Assembly: GCA_016801845.1 (NCBI GenBank)
Contig: CM028906.1
Coordinates: 6,917,001-6,981,000 of the forward strand
Length of the DNA stretch: 64,000 nt
DNA from: Polydactylus sextarius
Taxonomy: Eukaryota; Chordata; Actinopteri; Polynemidae
Direction: 5' to 3'
The notes beneath the pieces are model-generated. The model ran no database searches. It was not told where the DNA came from and saw only the letters and a program-made list of their open reading frames with translations. Position 1 is the first letter of the stretch; every line of letters starts with the position of its first letter. Below, piece after piece: positions 1 to 12,100 of this stretch. Made by a program: the position numbers and the translations under genes.

Positions 1-1818
1 GTTTGTTCACGTGCCTGCTTTGATTGTGACCTAGCCGTGACATTGGACTTGTTTTCTTTGATGAAATGGAATAACGTGCTGCATGTGCAGACTAACCTCG
101 TCAGCATGCAGATTTGTGCGAAACTTCATTACATGGACAAATTAAATCTTCAACATGCTCCGTTCGTATATCCACTGTGAAAAATGGCTTCTATGTTGAA
201 ATGAATAAGCATAGCTGTAACAAGGCCCTCTAAGCCCCACATTCCTCTTGTCATCACCGACTCATTTTTGATCGCGCAGGGAAAGACGGAGTTCTTTGAT
301 CTAACTCTGGGAGCATTAGCCTGTGTATGTCTGGTAATTGTGTGTCTGAATGAAGAGAAACTGCTGGACTTCAGACGCTGACACAGTCCTCGACACAGCA
401 GTCGTATAATCACAAACGATGTCATCACATTTCACTAATCATTTTATGTGAAGTACAGTTGTACCATTTGTTTTTATTCTCATGAATATTTAATTGTATT
501 GTTTTCATAAGGGAATGCTAACATGCATTTTACTAAAGCTAATGTTGACATGGCCATTCACACAACTTAGCTGAATGTCCCGGCTCCAATGTTTGCACAA
601 GTGCAGGCATTTAATGGGGCAAAGAACACAAAAAAGAAAGGCAGCTACTCTGGATTACAACACGATTTAAGTTTGTCAGTCCTCCCATGATCTTTCTCTT
701 ATCATACAAGTGCAATGAAAGTGGATAAATATTGTGTAAATTGTTTCTGAATATACTTGAGTCTGGAGTCAAATTTGCACAATTTCAAGTACAGTGCTCT
801 CCCAACCACTGGACCTTACATAGTCCAGTTGGTGGTTGTGCAGTAAATTCCACCATAGCACAGTTTGTTTCTTAGCTTGTTTGGCCTTTGTTATTTTCTC
901 AGGTTTTAGCATCATGTGCCACTTCATGCTTCTTTCCACGTTATTTTCCGTGATGTTGTAATTCAGGCAGCAAGCTTGACTTGCCTCTACAGTGATGCAT
1001 ATATTTTATTTCTCTTTTCTCCTCTCCATTTGATTAAGAGTTTGCTTAATCCCTCAGTAGGCCTCAGTTATAAGCTTTTTGGTAATGACCTGCTTAATCC
1101 TCCGACTAGAGATAAAGCACACAGGCACATTAAATTCAAAGCAGTTTATTCACTTCTTGGCTTCCACTAAACAAAGTTATATAAGTGAACAGTGGGGCAA
1201 GTTTACATGTGGCTCTCTGTTAGTCTGAGTTTATTAGCTGATCACCTGCCATTTTATGAGTGATACAAGAAACGGTGATCACATTTAAAACCACCATATT
1301 GTTTCACATTTGGAACCATTTTCTCTCAGAGCTGCAGCAATGCACTGATTGATCACTTTATTTTTCAATAAAGGATTTGTCAGTTTCCTTTATATTGAGT
1401 TATAGAAAAACTGAACACTCTTGTGTTTGGAGCCATTCAGCATGTAGTTATTATATTGGGATTTTGGGGAATTTTTTTTCTTCTTCCTGTTGACCAAATG
1501 ATTAATCCACTAATCGAGCCGTATGATATTCACTGACGTTTCAGTATTGACACCAAAGCAACTACTGATAACATCATCACTAATTAAAAACATTAGTAAT
1601 GTTACTTTAATCAGTCATTTTAATCTCTAATGAAAATGATTTCATGAACTCTGTTTTAAAATAGACCCTAACAACAAATCTAATGAGTGTTTGGCAGACA
1701 TTAGTGATGGAGCGACCTGCAGTTTTCCCTGAAGTGAGTCCTCATTGCCGCCCCATGAATATGCAGACCTCCGTACTCATTGTGACTGCAGATTTCTAAT
1801 GTCAGCTGCAGTCTGGGG

Positions 1819-1838
1819 GAGAGAGAGAGAGAGAGAGG
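1819..1838. repeat. (GA)n microsatellite
   Basis: Uninterrupted GA dinucleotide run of about ten units, flanked by G-rich sequence on both sides. Confidence 0.9.
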
Positions 1839-4800
1839 GTATGCAGGCATAATGGCCAGGCCGAAACAGGTAACTGCAGAATCTGCATTAGCTGTTTGAC
1901 TTAAAGAGAGGTCCAGTTAATTTGGACTTTCTTCCCCCCTTACTGCCTTATTACTAGACCAAAGACTTTCCTTGTTGACATTGGGGAGAGATGCAACGCT
2001 GCAATATGAGCCTTAAAAATTAAACAAATCTTGCAAACACTTGTCCATGATGTTAATTAAAGCTGTAATGATTCTGAATGAACCAGAAAGGAGACGGGAC
2101 CTTTGGGTATCTTACATTAGAGCAACGTGCATCTTTTCCCACTTTAAATGACCCCATACTTAGGATTTCCTGTCCGAGTCTGGCACATGCAGTTGTTGTC
2201 TAACAACTAAAGGGAACAATTACATACCATCAGTTGACTGATCTCCAGACATATCACGCTGGACATGATTTGTTGTGGTACGACTCTGTTTAGATTTTGT
2301 TTTATTTATTTAGTGAAAAAGAGCAAAGATGGGCTGCACTCATGGATTTTTAGACGTGGAGTTGCATCCTACTAGGATGAAATATACACTGCCAATCACA
2401 GCTGTTGCAGATATTTGTGCTGACTCTGTAACTCCGATGTATAGCTAAATTTTTGACGAGGTAGACGAGGTCAGCTCGGCATGGCCTGCGGCATAAACCT
2501 TGGAGTTTGGGCACATAGTTGTTGTAGGTACAGCATCACCTTTAATGCAGAAGTGTACATGCAGCTTTACAGTTGTACCCTTCGAAAGGTTAAGCTGCGT
2601 TGTGAATATAAAGTTTAACAGCTCAGCTTCCAACTTTCATATCTTTGGCTCAACCTTGTCCACCTTTATGAAACAACAGGGTCAAGTGATTTTTGTATTC
2701 CTGAGATCTGTCAGTTAATCGTGTCTGACAGGAAGTGTAATCACATTTTGGTTCATGTTGTCAACAAAGACTTTGAGTAGTTTCTTTCAAAAACATAATA
2801 ATGTGAGTGTTGGAGGAGGTAGCACAAGAGATTTATAGTAAGTCTACTCGTTTATTAAATGGTTGTGGGCTACAGACGCGAGTTATTTTTTCCCCTGTCA
2901 GTCGTTGCCTTGAATTCACCCTGATGCCTACACATTATTATAATCAGGCTCAGAACCACGACAGACAGCCCACAATACATATGCACACACACACAAACAC
3001 AGAGAGCTACACAAGCAGTCACATCTCCACAGGAGCCAACATGCCTCACAGCTTCAGCATAAGCTGAAAATTTACAGGCAGTCTCAAACCCCTACCTTAC
3101 TTCACCCAGGGAGGAGAGCAGTGAAAATGTCAGGAGTTTAGTTAGGGCTACAACACCTGCACCTCACGCAAACACGGGGCCTCTGCTCCAATTGCTCCCT
3201 GAGGGTGGCTCATGAGCACTCTGCCTTTATTGCTGTGATGACTGCTTGTGATTTTTACACCAGAGGACAGCAGGAGAAGAAAAACACCTTCATTCACCCG
3301 TCCTTATGCTGAGTGCAGCAGCAGTTGACAATGTTGTAAACGTACATTTGACACAAGGGACCCAGACAGAGATTAGCAGCTAGTTTGACAAGAAGTGAAC
3401 TGTTTGCAGTGTACAATGCATGAAAAGATAAGATTTCATGTGCTGCTCATGCCGGAATACTTTTGAAAACATTATTTTTTTATTTATTAATTAGGAACCT
3501 GCTAGAATGTTCTCAGCCCCGTTAACAGAGATTGAGTGAGATGGGGGATCCTAAATATTTCCACATGCTTATAAAAAAAAGTTTCAGACAGAACGAATAC
3601 CTGTAGTTTTAGGTTAAGGAAACACTTTGATGAAGCAACTGTCAGGGCACCCAGTGAGCCAGATGTTACACTTCATCACAGCTCAAAGGCAGGAGCAACA
3701 AAAAAATACCAGTGTATTATTGTGTATTATTGCACATGTGAGTGCCTGGGTACTTCAGTTGATGATCATATCCTAAGGACTGTAATGACTGTTCTTACTA
3801 ATTCACTAACAAACTCATTTGGTTCAGTAGTCTACTTGCTCGAAGGCTTTAAGGTTTATATAAAAAACAGCAGTGTCATAGGTTAGATGAGTATATATTT
3901 GCTTTAAGTAAACATTATTAAAATGCATAAACATCCCCAGCAGGAGCTGCTGTGGTCATCATCATTTCCACCAAAAACAAAACAAAGCAAAAAACAGCTG
4001 ACAGAGCACGGACCCTAAAGCTACAACCTAATGACTACTGTCATTGTATGTCGTGTTGCCTCTTAAAAACTACAGGGTTTTGCTAGAAAATAAGGCAAAA
4101 TAAGCAGCAATAAAATGGATGCAATGTTTTTTTTTTTTTCCCTAAGTCTGCGCCAGGTTTTTGTACCTCACTCATCAATAGTGGTGCAGGTTGGATCATT
4201 TAGGTATTCACAAAGATTGACACCATCGTGTAACAATCTGCAAGCGTCAACAACATGTCACCTGCTATTTCAGTCACTTTTCAATTTCCCTGATGCAGGA
4301 CACTGGGAGCATGTAAAGTGAAAAGCTGCTTTTATTTTTCCATCGTCTTTTTGCCTTTACCTGTCAAACATGGAAGACTTTTATCCCCCGACAGGATTGT
4401 CTTTCACCCCCTGTCCAGTTGCATCTATCTCTTTCTATATATTTTATGTCAGTGTAGTTTTCATACCAGATCAAAGTGATGTTGCTGCCAGGGGGATTAC
4501 ATCCATGAAAAACTCCCAGAGAACTCGGTACCAGTGGATTACACAAAGGTCCAACCATATAGTAAAAAACGAGCTTGTGTGGCTGTTGCAAAATTCCATT
4601 TTTCTGATCTTCTCCATCTATAGTTCATGTCTGAAGTTAAGGTAAATGAAACAGTTTGGTGGAAATATAGTAAAAACCTTTGTGGTAAAAAACAAAACAA
4701 ATAAAATAAAAGATTGCAGACTGCAGTGTTGAATTCACACACACACTGTTCTCTTGACGACCCACTCTGACCTTGTGGTTTTATAGTCTTATAACAATGC

Positions 4801-6836
4801 GACTACAGTCTTTATTTTCTCGACTGGAAAGGCTGCTTGTTAGGAAGACCTCCAACATAAATCATTTTAAATTTTTGAACGAACAACAAATGCTGTTGTT
4901 TCTGGTGAAAGCTGTCTCCTAATAGATGTAAGTGAATCTGGGTCAAAATGCACCAGAGACGATACAATGCAGCTAGTGTCTGCGTGTCTAGCTAATTGTT
5001 GTTTGTTTGCCTTGTAATTAACTTGTGCATAGCAGCAGATATGATTTACATCTCCATTTGTCAAAAACACAGACAAGAGGACATCAGTAGCAATGTTAAA
5101 CTGAATTATTTGTGTCAGTTCAATTTACAGGACATAAAACAAAATATTTTCATCTTGATTTGAATTAAAAAAGACCGGACAAGTGTATCAGCAGTGATTC
5201 AGACCAAAACCAGCCCTGATATAAACAAATTAGATAATAACATCTATCGTTTGCCACAGCACTGCACAAAGGTCGGTAATATTTGTTTTTTACAAAGCAC
5301 AATCCAGTACAAATGAGAACTTGCATATTTATTTGGGCAACACAGTACGTTGCCCGGTGATGAAACGTTGCAGCAACCGTTCAGCCAGGTTCAACTTTTT
5401 ATTTTCTGCGTGACACCTGCATTGTTTTGTCAGAGATCCATGTGTGGACGCCCCGCTGTGCTGATGTCTCCAACTGAAGTAGAGTACTGAACGCTGCTGC
5501 ATTCACACATACAGATGTAAAGTCAGAGGCTGCACCCAGCTTCTCTTAAATTATTGCAGTACGAATGAGTTATATTGAGAATGTAATTTGCATATTCCTC
5601 TCTGACTGGACAGCTGTTATACACAGTTATACTCAACACAAAGAAAGCAGTTTGTTTTCTGTTTTGTCACCCCCTGCCCCTATCTATACAATAGCTTTGT
5701 TTGAAGTCATTTTTATGTTGCAGTATGCAAGGTTTAGAGTATGAAAGTGTTTTTAAAAGAAGAACAATGTTGCCCAAGTGGGCATGACTGATCGGCACCA
5801 CGGTCCTGTATCTAAACTGAAAGAGATCCCCACTCTCCACTCACAGAAAAGAGTCGTAAACAACTCTGCTCTGTTTCTGTAGGAATCAAAACAACCACAT
5901 TCTGCTTTTTCCTGGTTGTCTCTTGCACAGCCTCTGAGGACATTTGCATAAAGTGAAGTGTTTCTCAGCTTTTCCCCTGTAGTGCCGCTTTACTTTTTAA
6001 ACTTTTTAAATCTCTGACACTCAGCTGGCAGCGCTGAACTGCAGCATAAGGTCCATTTCACAATGAATAGCAGCCTATAACTGGTCCCAGCTTTTTAGTC
6101 TGCATATATGAGCGCTCCTTATGGTTTACACTAGTTACTAAGAGCCTTCTTCCACTTCTGTACTCTCACCACCCTGGTGAGAGGAGTTTGAGCATTATTA
6201 ACTCCTGTCCTAATAAAACAGACTTGAGGTTTGTAAGACTTGCTGCCAAAAAAAGTTGCTCTGAGACAAGTGAATTTTTAAGAGCATGTTGTGTATCTCA
6301 TTAGTCTGTTTGAATGTCACTGAGTTTTATCTGCTTCTATTTTTTTATTTATTGCCATGAAATATGGAACAAATACATTTTCGGATGCTGTTGAGTTGAG
6401 CTTTCTTGCTTGCACAGTTGGTGTTTCTCTCATTTCTGGTATGGCACTTTTTCTTGTTTTTGTTTTTTAATAAGAAATTTCTCCAAATGTCTCCACTACA
6501 TTTCCAGTTTGTTCCAGCCTCTAGAACTAATTTCAGCTACATAACAAATGGCAAATTCTTATTTTCGTGCCAGATTTTGACCCGAATCAGAATATTAACG
6601 ATTTTTGATGCATAAGCCAGCTCCATTTCATAATTTGCTTGTCTATAACATTAACTCCTTGTTCCTGATATTCCCACTGCTCTGATGTCAGGGTAAATTG
6701 CGTTTGTGAAATGGGTCATGCCTTTAGACGAATTGTCTCCTTGTCATTGTGAGACATTAGGACATCCTCCATGCGGCAGTGCTTATGCTCATGTCTATCC
6801 ACCTTGAGCCTGAGCTCAACACCGGCGACGAATCAC

Positions 6837-6861
6837 TATAAAAAGAGCCAATTATTTATAG
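6837..6861. promoter_or_regulatory. Candidate MEF2-type/TATA-like A/T-rich pair
   Basis: TATAAAAAG occurs at 6837-6845, followed by TTATTTATAG at 6852-6861, whose reverse complement CTATAAATAA fits the MEF2 consensus YTAWWWWTAR. The surrounding 200 bases are more GC-balanced than the neighbouring sequence. This could be an intronic enhancer fragment, but single motifs of this kind occur by chance in AT-rich DNA. Confidence 0.25.
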
Positions 6862-8599
6862 TTGGTTCCCTGACAGGGCTGGTCCTGACAGAGCTCCCAT
6901 CGGCCCAATCTTTCATCACTGCACCATCCTGACATTTCTCCAAATATCAATGATAGTGTTTATGTGTGGCAGTAATTCATCAGGCGCCGAGATGCACCAA
7001 AGCTTTTCTTTTTTTTTCTTTTTTTGCCACCGGTGACTGGAAGACAACAACGAAAAGTTTTTAATTGGAGCAAATCTGAATTGTGGAAGAAAATAAATCC
7101 ATTCTGAAGTGCAAATAAATATGTTTTGTGCCTGATTTAGAAGACATGTCTTAAACTCTTTATGACAGAGTTTATTCAGTGTTTGGCTTCTTCTAGTTTT
7201 ACTTCAAAGCCTTTATCCAAAGTTGGTCTGTTCTTCATCTTCTCCAACAACATTTACTTGGTAAAACACTCTGGACATCCACTTTCCAGTTTAAGAGATT
7301 GTGGTATTAACTTTGTTGAAGACCCTAGACCTATAATTTGACTCTGCAATGCTAGAGCTGATAACTATTGTCAAATTAATGCACAATAATGAGGCTGACC
7401 TTTAGAAGTGGCTTGGTTTATAGATGAGATATTGAAATGAACTCGGAGAGTAATGATTTTTCCCTCCTCTCCCTCCTCAGTCATCAGAGGACCTGGCTCT
7501 GTCGTCATTGTAATAGTAAATTCTATGAGGTGTAATTAGTGTGGAGGAGCAGACCTCAGCATGTATATTGATTTCTTGCTGGCTCAATGAAAACAAGAGA
7601 AATGCAGAGGACATGAAAACATGAAACCAGACCAACTGGTCCATTAACATGTCTGATTGGCTTCGTGCACACACGTTCGTGCGTGTGTGCGTGTGCGTGT
7701 GTGTGCGCAAAGTGAATAAAAGCATTTCCCAAAATGTTGAACTGTTCCTTTCATTGCTAATGTACCTGTGAGTTTCAATGAGGAGCAGGAGTAACTTGAG
7801 GTCTATCCAAGACTGTAATTAAAAATGAAACACGCATGCCAATGGACTTGCCTGCTATGTTGCTGAGCAGTTGCACATTTACACTTAAATGGGTCCTTTT
7901 TAAAAGGAAATGTTTTATTGTTTTCTCTGCCCAACATCATGTAAATTGGGAACCTAGTCGTGGGGAAATCTTTCATCCCACATCCTTTAATAATCCAGGT
8001 ATGGGATTAAAGATTTCTTCTGTAACAATGTTTCTGTGGAGTTTCCACAAGTCTAAGGAGCTTCAGAATGAAAGGAAAGATTATTCCAGAACATTACACA
8101 TAGCAATGTTTCCTTGTTGTCACATCCATTTCTATTCTGATTAAAACAGAAACTGGATTGTATGTCCATTTCCTGCCAACTGGGTGAATGACCTCATCTC
8201 TGTTTAACATTTGACTATCTTGTACAACTTGCATCTGCATCATCAGTACAAATGTTCAAGACAAAAAAACCTGTAAAGCTGTGGTTCCAAATCAGGGGAG
8301 GGAAAGAAACCTGATTACTGGCCTGCTGAATTTTAAAGGCAGAAGTTAAAGTAACGAAATCACGATGATGCATAAAAACGTTACATCAGATTTCCTGCAT
8401 AACCTGATTTCTCTTTGTAACCTGGTTTCCATAGTTAGAGGTTTTTTTTTTCCAGTGGAATGTTTGTGATGATGTGGATTGTATTTAGGTCAGTGTTTTT
8501 AGATATGCATCTGTTATACTATTTCTCTCATAACAATCCACTGATAGTCATTAAATCTTCAGTCATACATGCGTCGATTCCCGTGTGTGTGTTGTGCAG

Positions 8600-9129
8600 G
8601 TGAGTTGTGACCATGCGCTGCCTGGCTGCTCGAGTGAACTACAAGACCCTCATTATCATCTGCGCCCTCTTCACACTCATCACCGTGTTGCTGTGGAACC
8701 GATGCTCCAGTGACACCTCCCTCCGCTTCCTGCCCCGCGCTGCCTTGGTGCCTCCCAGTCCCAAGGTGGGGGACGCTAGCATCAGCAGCCAACAGCATCC
8801 ACCACAACCTCCAGAGCCGCCGCCTGTCGTTGGAGTTGTTGGTGGGATCAAATATGAGGAAATCGACTGCTTGATCAACGATGAAGCCACTGTAAAAGGG
8901 CGACGAGAGGGCGGAGAGGTCTACCTGCCCTTCAGCTGGATGGAGAAATACTTTGAGGTGTACGGCAAAGTTGTGCAGTACGACGGTTACGATCGCTTCG
9001 AGTTCCAGCACAGCTACTCGAAGGTTTATGCGCAGCGTGAGCCTTACCACCCAGATGGAGTCTTCATGTCATTTGAGGGATACAACGTGGAGGTCCGCGA
9101 CCGCGTCAAGTGCATAAGTGGAGTAGAAG
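8600..9129 (+). other. glce: glce first coding exon with 12-13 nt of 5' UTR
   Basis: The acceptor TTGTGCAG ends at 8599 and the ATG is at 8613. The exon encodes the cytosolic tail, transmembrane anchor, stem and the first part of the lumenal domain (residues 1-172 plus one base), ending at the donor AAG|GTAAGA. The first bases of the exon read GTGAGT, so the acceptor is directly abutted by a donor consensus (see findings). A long antisense open frame over this exon is a shadow of its GC-rich codons. Confidence 0.88.
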
Positions 9130-12100
9130 GTAAGACAGTGTTGACAGCTGAACAAGGTTTAAGGTATAAAAAAAAAAAAAACCCTTCTGCCCATGTAACA
9201 CATCTTTAGGTTTTTGTCAGCATGAAGGCAGTTTCTCTTATAATATAAAGTACAAGAGCACACAGTATTGAACATACACTTAAAACATAAACAGGCAAAA
9301 CATTTAGCTTTTGTAGTCCCTCATTACAGTTTAGATTTACTTGATTTACAAAAGCACTTGCCTTTCACCGGCTTCTTCTGTAGGATACACCATCAAAGTA
9401 ACATGAGTGAGTGTATTTCATGTCAATGTTTGATTTGTTTTTTTTTTTTTTTTTTTTTTTTTTAGATTTTTGATAAACCACAGATAATTGAGAAATTTGT
9501 TTTGCCTCAACAAAGTGATGCTAATCAGATGATATCACCTACTCAGCCTCACGTTACCCGTTCCCAGCTGAGATTAACTCGTCTTTAACTAACACTATCA
9601 AACAAGTCGTGTCAAGTCGATTAAAAATGTATCTCTTCTTCTCTCAGCCACTGCATCTCTCGGTGCCGATATCTTGCTGGATCTCTGTTAAGTGAACGTC
9701 TCCTCCCTCTTCTTTCACACTTTGATTCCATCCTCAAAGCTCTTTGCTTTTCATCGTTCCTTTTAAAATAATTGCCAGGAAGGATCAATACCTCATTTTA
9801 AAAGGCTATTAGTTCAAACCACATTGTCATCAATATAGTTCCATGCCCCGCTCGTTTGAAGAAGTGGCCCTTCATACTTGCCTGAAATTACAAAATAGAT
9901 ATTCATTATCTTTCCTTTATTGCCAAATAGCCAAAGGCACCAGTAAATGAAAACAATTACTATCTCAACAACAACTCCAGATAAAGCAGCTGTTCCCCAA
10001 AAAACCTCCCGTCTTTAGGTCAAACATGTTGGTGATAATAACACAAGTCCAGTGGGTGCTGTTCATAGTTATTCAGTGTCAGTCCTGAGTCCTGAGCCTA
10101 TTCCTACTCAACAAAGCAAGCAAGGTCTGTACGCTTTTTTTTTTGAAGGGGCAATGTAATAAATGATGATATATTCACTAGTAAAGTGTCAGCTGCAGAC
10201 ATTAGCTTGATGAGTAATGATAGCCAGTGTCTGTAGGAGCAATTTGCCTGCAGTAAATAGGTATTTTTGCTGAGATGGATGGTGCAATTTCCCATATTGA
10301 CTTTTTTTATGTGTTGACAGAAATCTGAAAAACAGAAGCACGCACAGAAGTTTTCTTTATAGTACAATTTGGAAGAAATGCATGTCCTATGCTCCTTCAG
10401 AACCTCTAATAGTGACACTAATGCAGACAGAACTGGACTGTGTGGTAGGTCAGAAAAACTGAAAACACATTTAGTCGATTAGGTCCATTATCCTTGGTTG
10501 TTTTTCAGTAAACTGTGTTGTTTTACTTTTGAAAAACATTTTTTTGTTACAACTACAGCACCACTTAAGGAGCTTTTTGGATGACAAATTATGCTCCTGT
10601 GTCAAAGCTGTGCCACACTGCAACATGTATGGGAGGGAACATATATAGTGGAAAGTGGGTCAGACGGGAAAATGGCCAAATATGTTAGTACCTCTGGGCT
10701 GAGCAGCAAAGTGCCAAGTTAGTCTCACACTCCAATTGCCTACAGACCATTTCTTTTTACACAGAACTAAGGAAACGCATCTACACTCTCATACCCACTG
10801 ACTCGCACACAATTTATCAGGGTCCATTAATTAAACCCAAGGCTCTTTTCCATGTAGCACTCTACATCCGCAAGTACACACCCCTCTTCAACTTAGCATA
10901 TTTTTATAGGTGAAAATAGTTGTTCATTAATTAGCCTGTCACAGTCAGAGGTACCTCAGCAAGCAAACAAGGTCATCGGAGCATTTCTTTCCCGGTGTAC
11001 CCTGCTGCCCATGGAGACGTTATTTAACAGTACTCTCAGCAATATGCATTAAATGTCATAATGACCCTTCTACAACATGTCTACACCCTTCTAGCATTGA
11101 AGACCCACTTGAATTGTTTAGAAAACTGTGACACGTTAGGATGGGAAATAAAATTAGTCATGAAAAACTTTACAAATTTAGCTTTTTTGTGCATTATTAT
11201 GTATCACATCTCCCTGAGGAGCTGCAGTTTAATAAGAGAGGTTTAGAAATAGAGGTCTCACTTTTTCTTACTTCACCACAACGTCCATGACACAAAGAGC
11301 AGAGGTTGAGATGCTCCAGCAGCCAGGGTACTCATTAGGGGGAGTAGTTAATCCTCTCTAACAGCAGCCCTTAAACACGATCAGTCTTGTTTTTTTTCGT
11401 CTCTAACTTCTTCTTGGACTACGTTTATCTTCACTCCTAGTTTTATTGAAGACCACCACAACCACCATACAGTCCTAAAACACTTCTTATAGCCTCTTAA
11501 AAGCTCGATAAAATACTCCATTCTCAGTCACACTCATGGTACAAACACATACGTGATGACTGATCTCTCTCAGCCTCAACTCATGTGCTCATGCAACCTG
11601 CTGACGAAGATAAATATAGCACTTTCTAGAGTAGACAGAGTAGGACTTGAACAAATAGTCTCTGAATAGAATCCAGGACACGGCTGCAAACGGCTGGTCA
11701 CAGTGGCTGCAAACCACAGAGTAATTTGAACAGACAACACTTTGATCCCAGTTCACTCTGTCTGTATTGTCAAAAAATTGAATAAAATTGTGGTTGTGGA
11801 GTCAGCGCGCATCCATCACTCGTTTCATTTGTGCTTTTTTCCCCCCCGATGGGCTTGTACCTACAGTACATGTTATTTTCACATAATTACATTATACAGC
11901 AGCCAGTTTGTCGAATGTTCAGTTCCTACATTTTGAGAGACATTAGGCAGCAGGAAGTGTAATATCCAGCTAAGTAAATAATATCATTCATGACATTATC
12001 CAGCTAGAACAGTCAGCTATAAAGGCAAACAGTAACATTGTAATAAGCTGCTTTAATTACAAGGAGGCAGAAAAACGGCGCTGATAGACCACCAGTTCGT

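Larger units (their letters stand above)
1..8599. other. Non-coding 5' region upstream of first glce coding exon
   Basis: No open reading frame here has coding character, and I see no RNA gene. The stretch is AT-rich with short simple repeats: a GA run at 1819-1838, short CA/TG tracts near 2985 and 7676-7710, and several T runs. There is no CpG-rich promoter-like segment. Because the first glce coding exon is preceded by a splice acceptor at 8598-8599, the gene must have at least one upstream untranslated exon. I infer that most of this stretch is 5' intron of glce with its transcription start outside the window. A TATA-like plus MEF2-like pair lies at 6837-6861 and is listed separately. Confidence 0.6.

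Noticed and set aside
8559..9050. 163-codon open frame on the minus strand
   Set aside because: It lies antisense to the first glce coding exon. The sense frame matches GLCE throughout, and the antisense translation has no family likeness.
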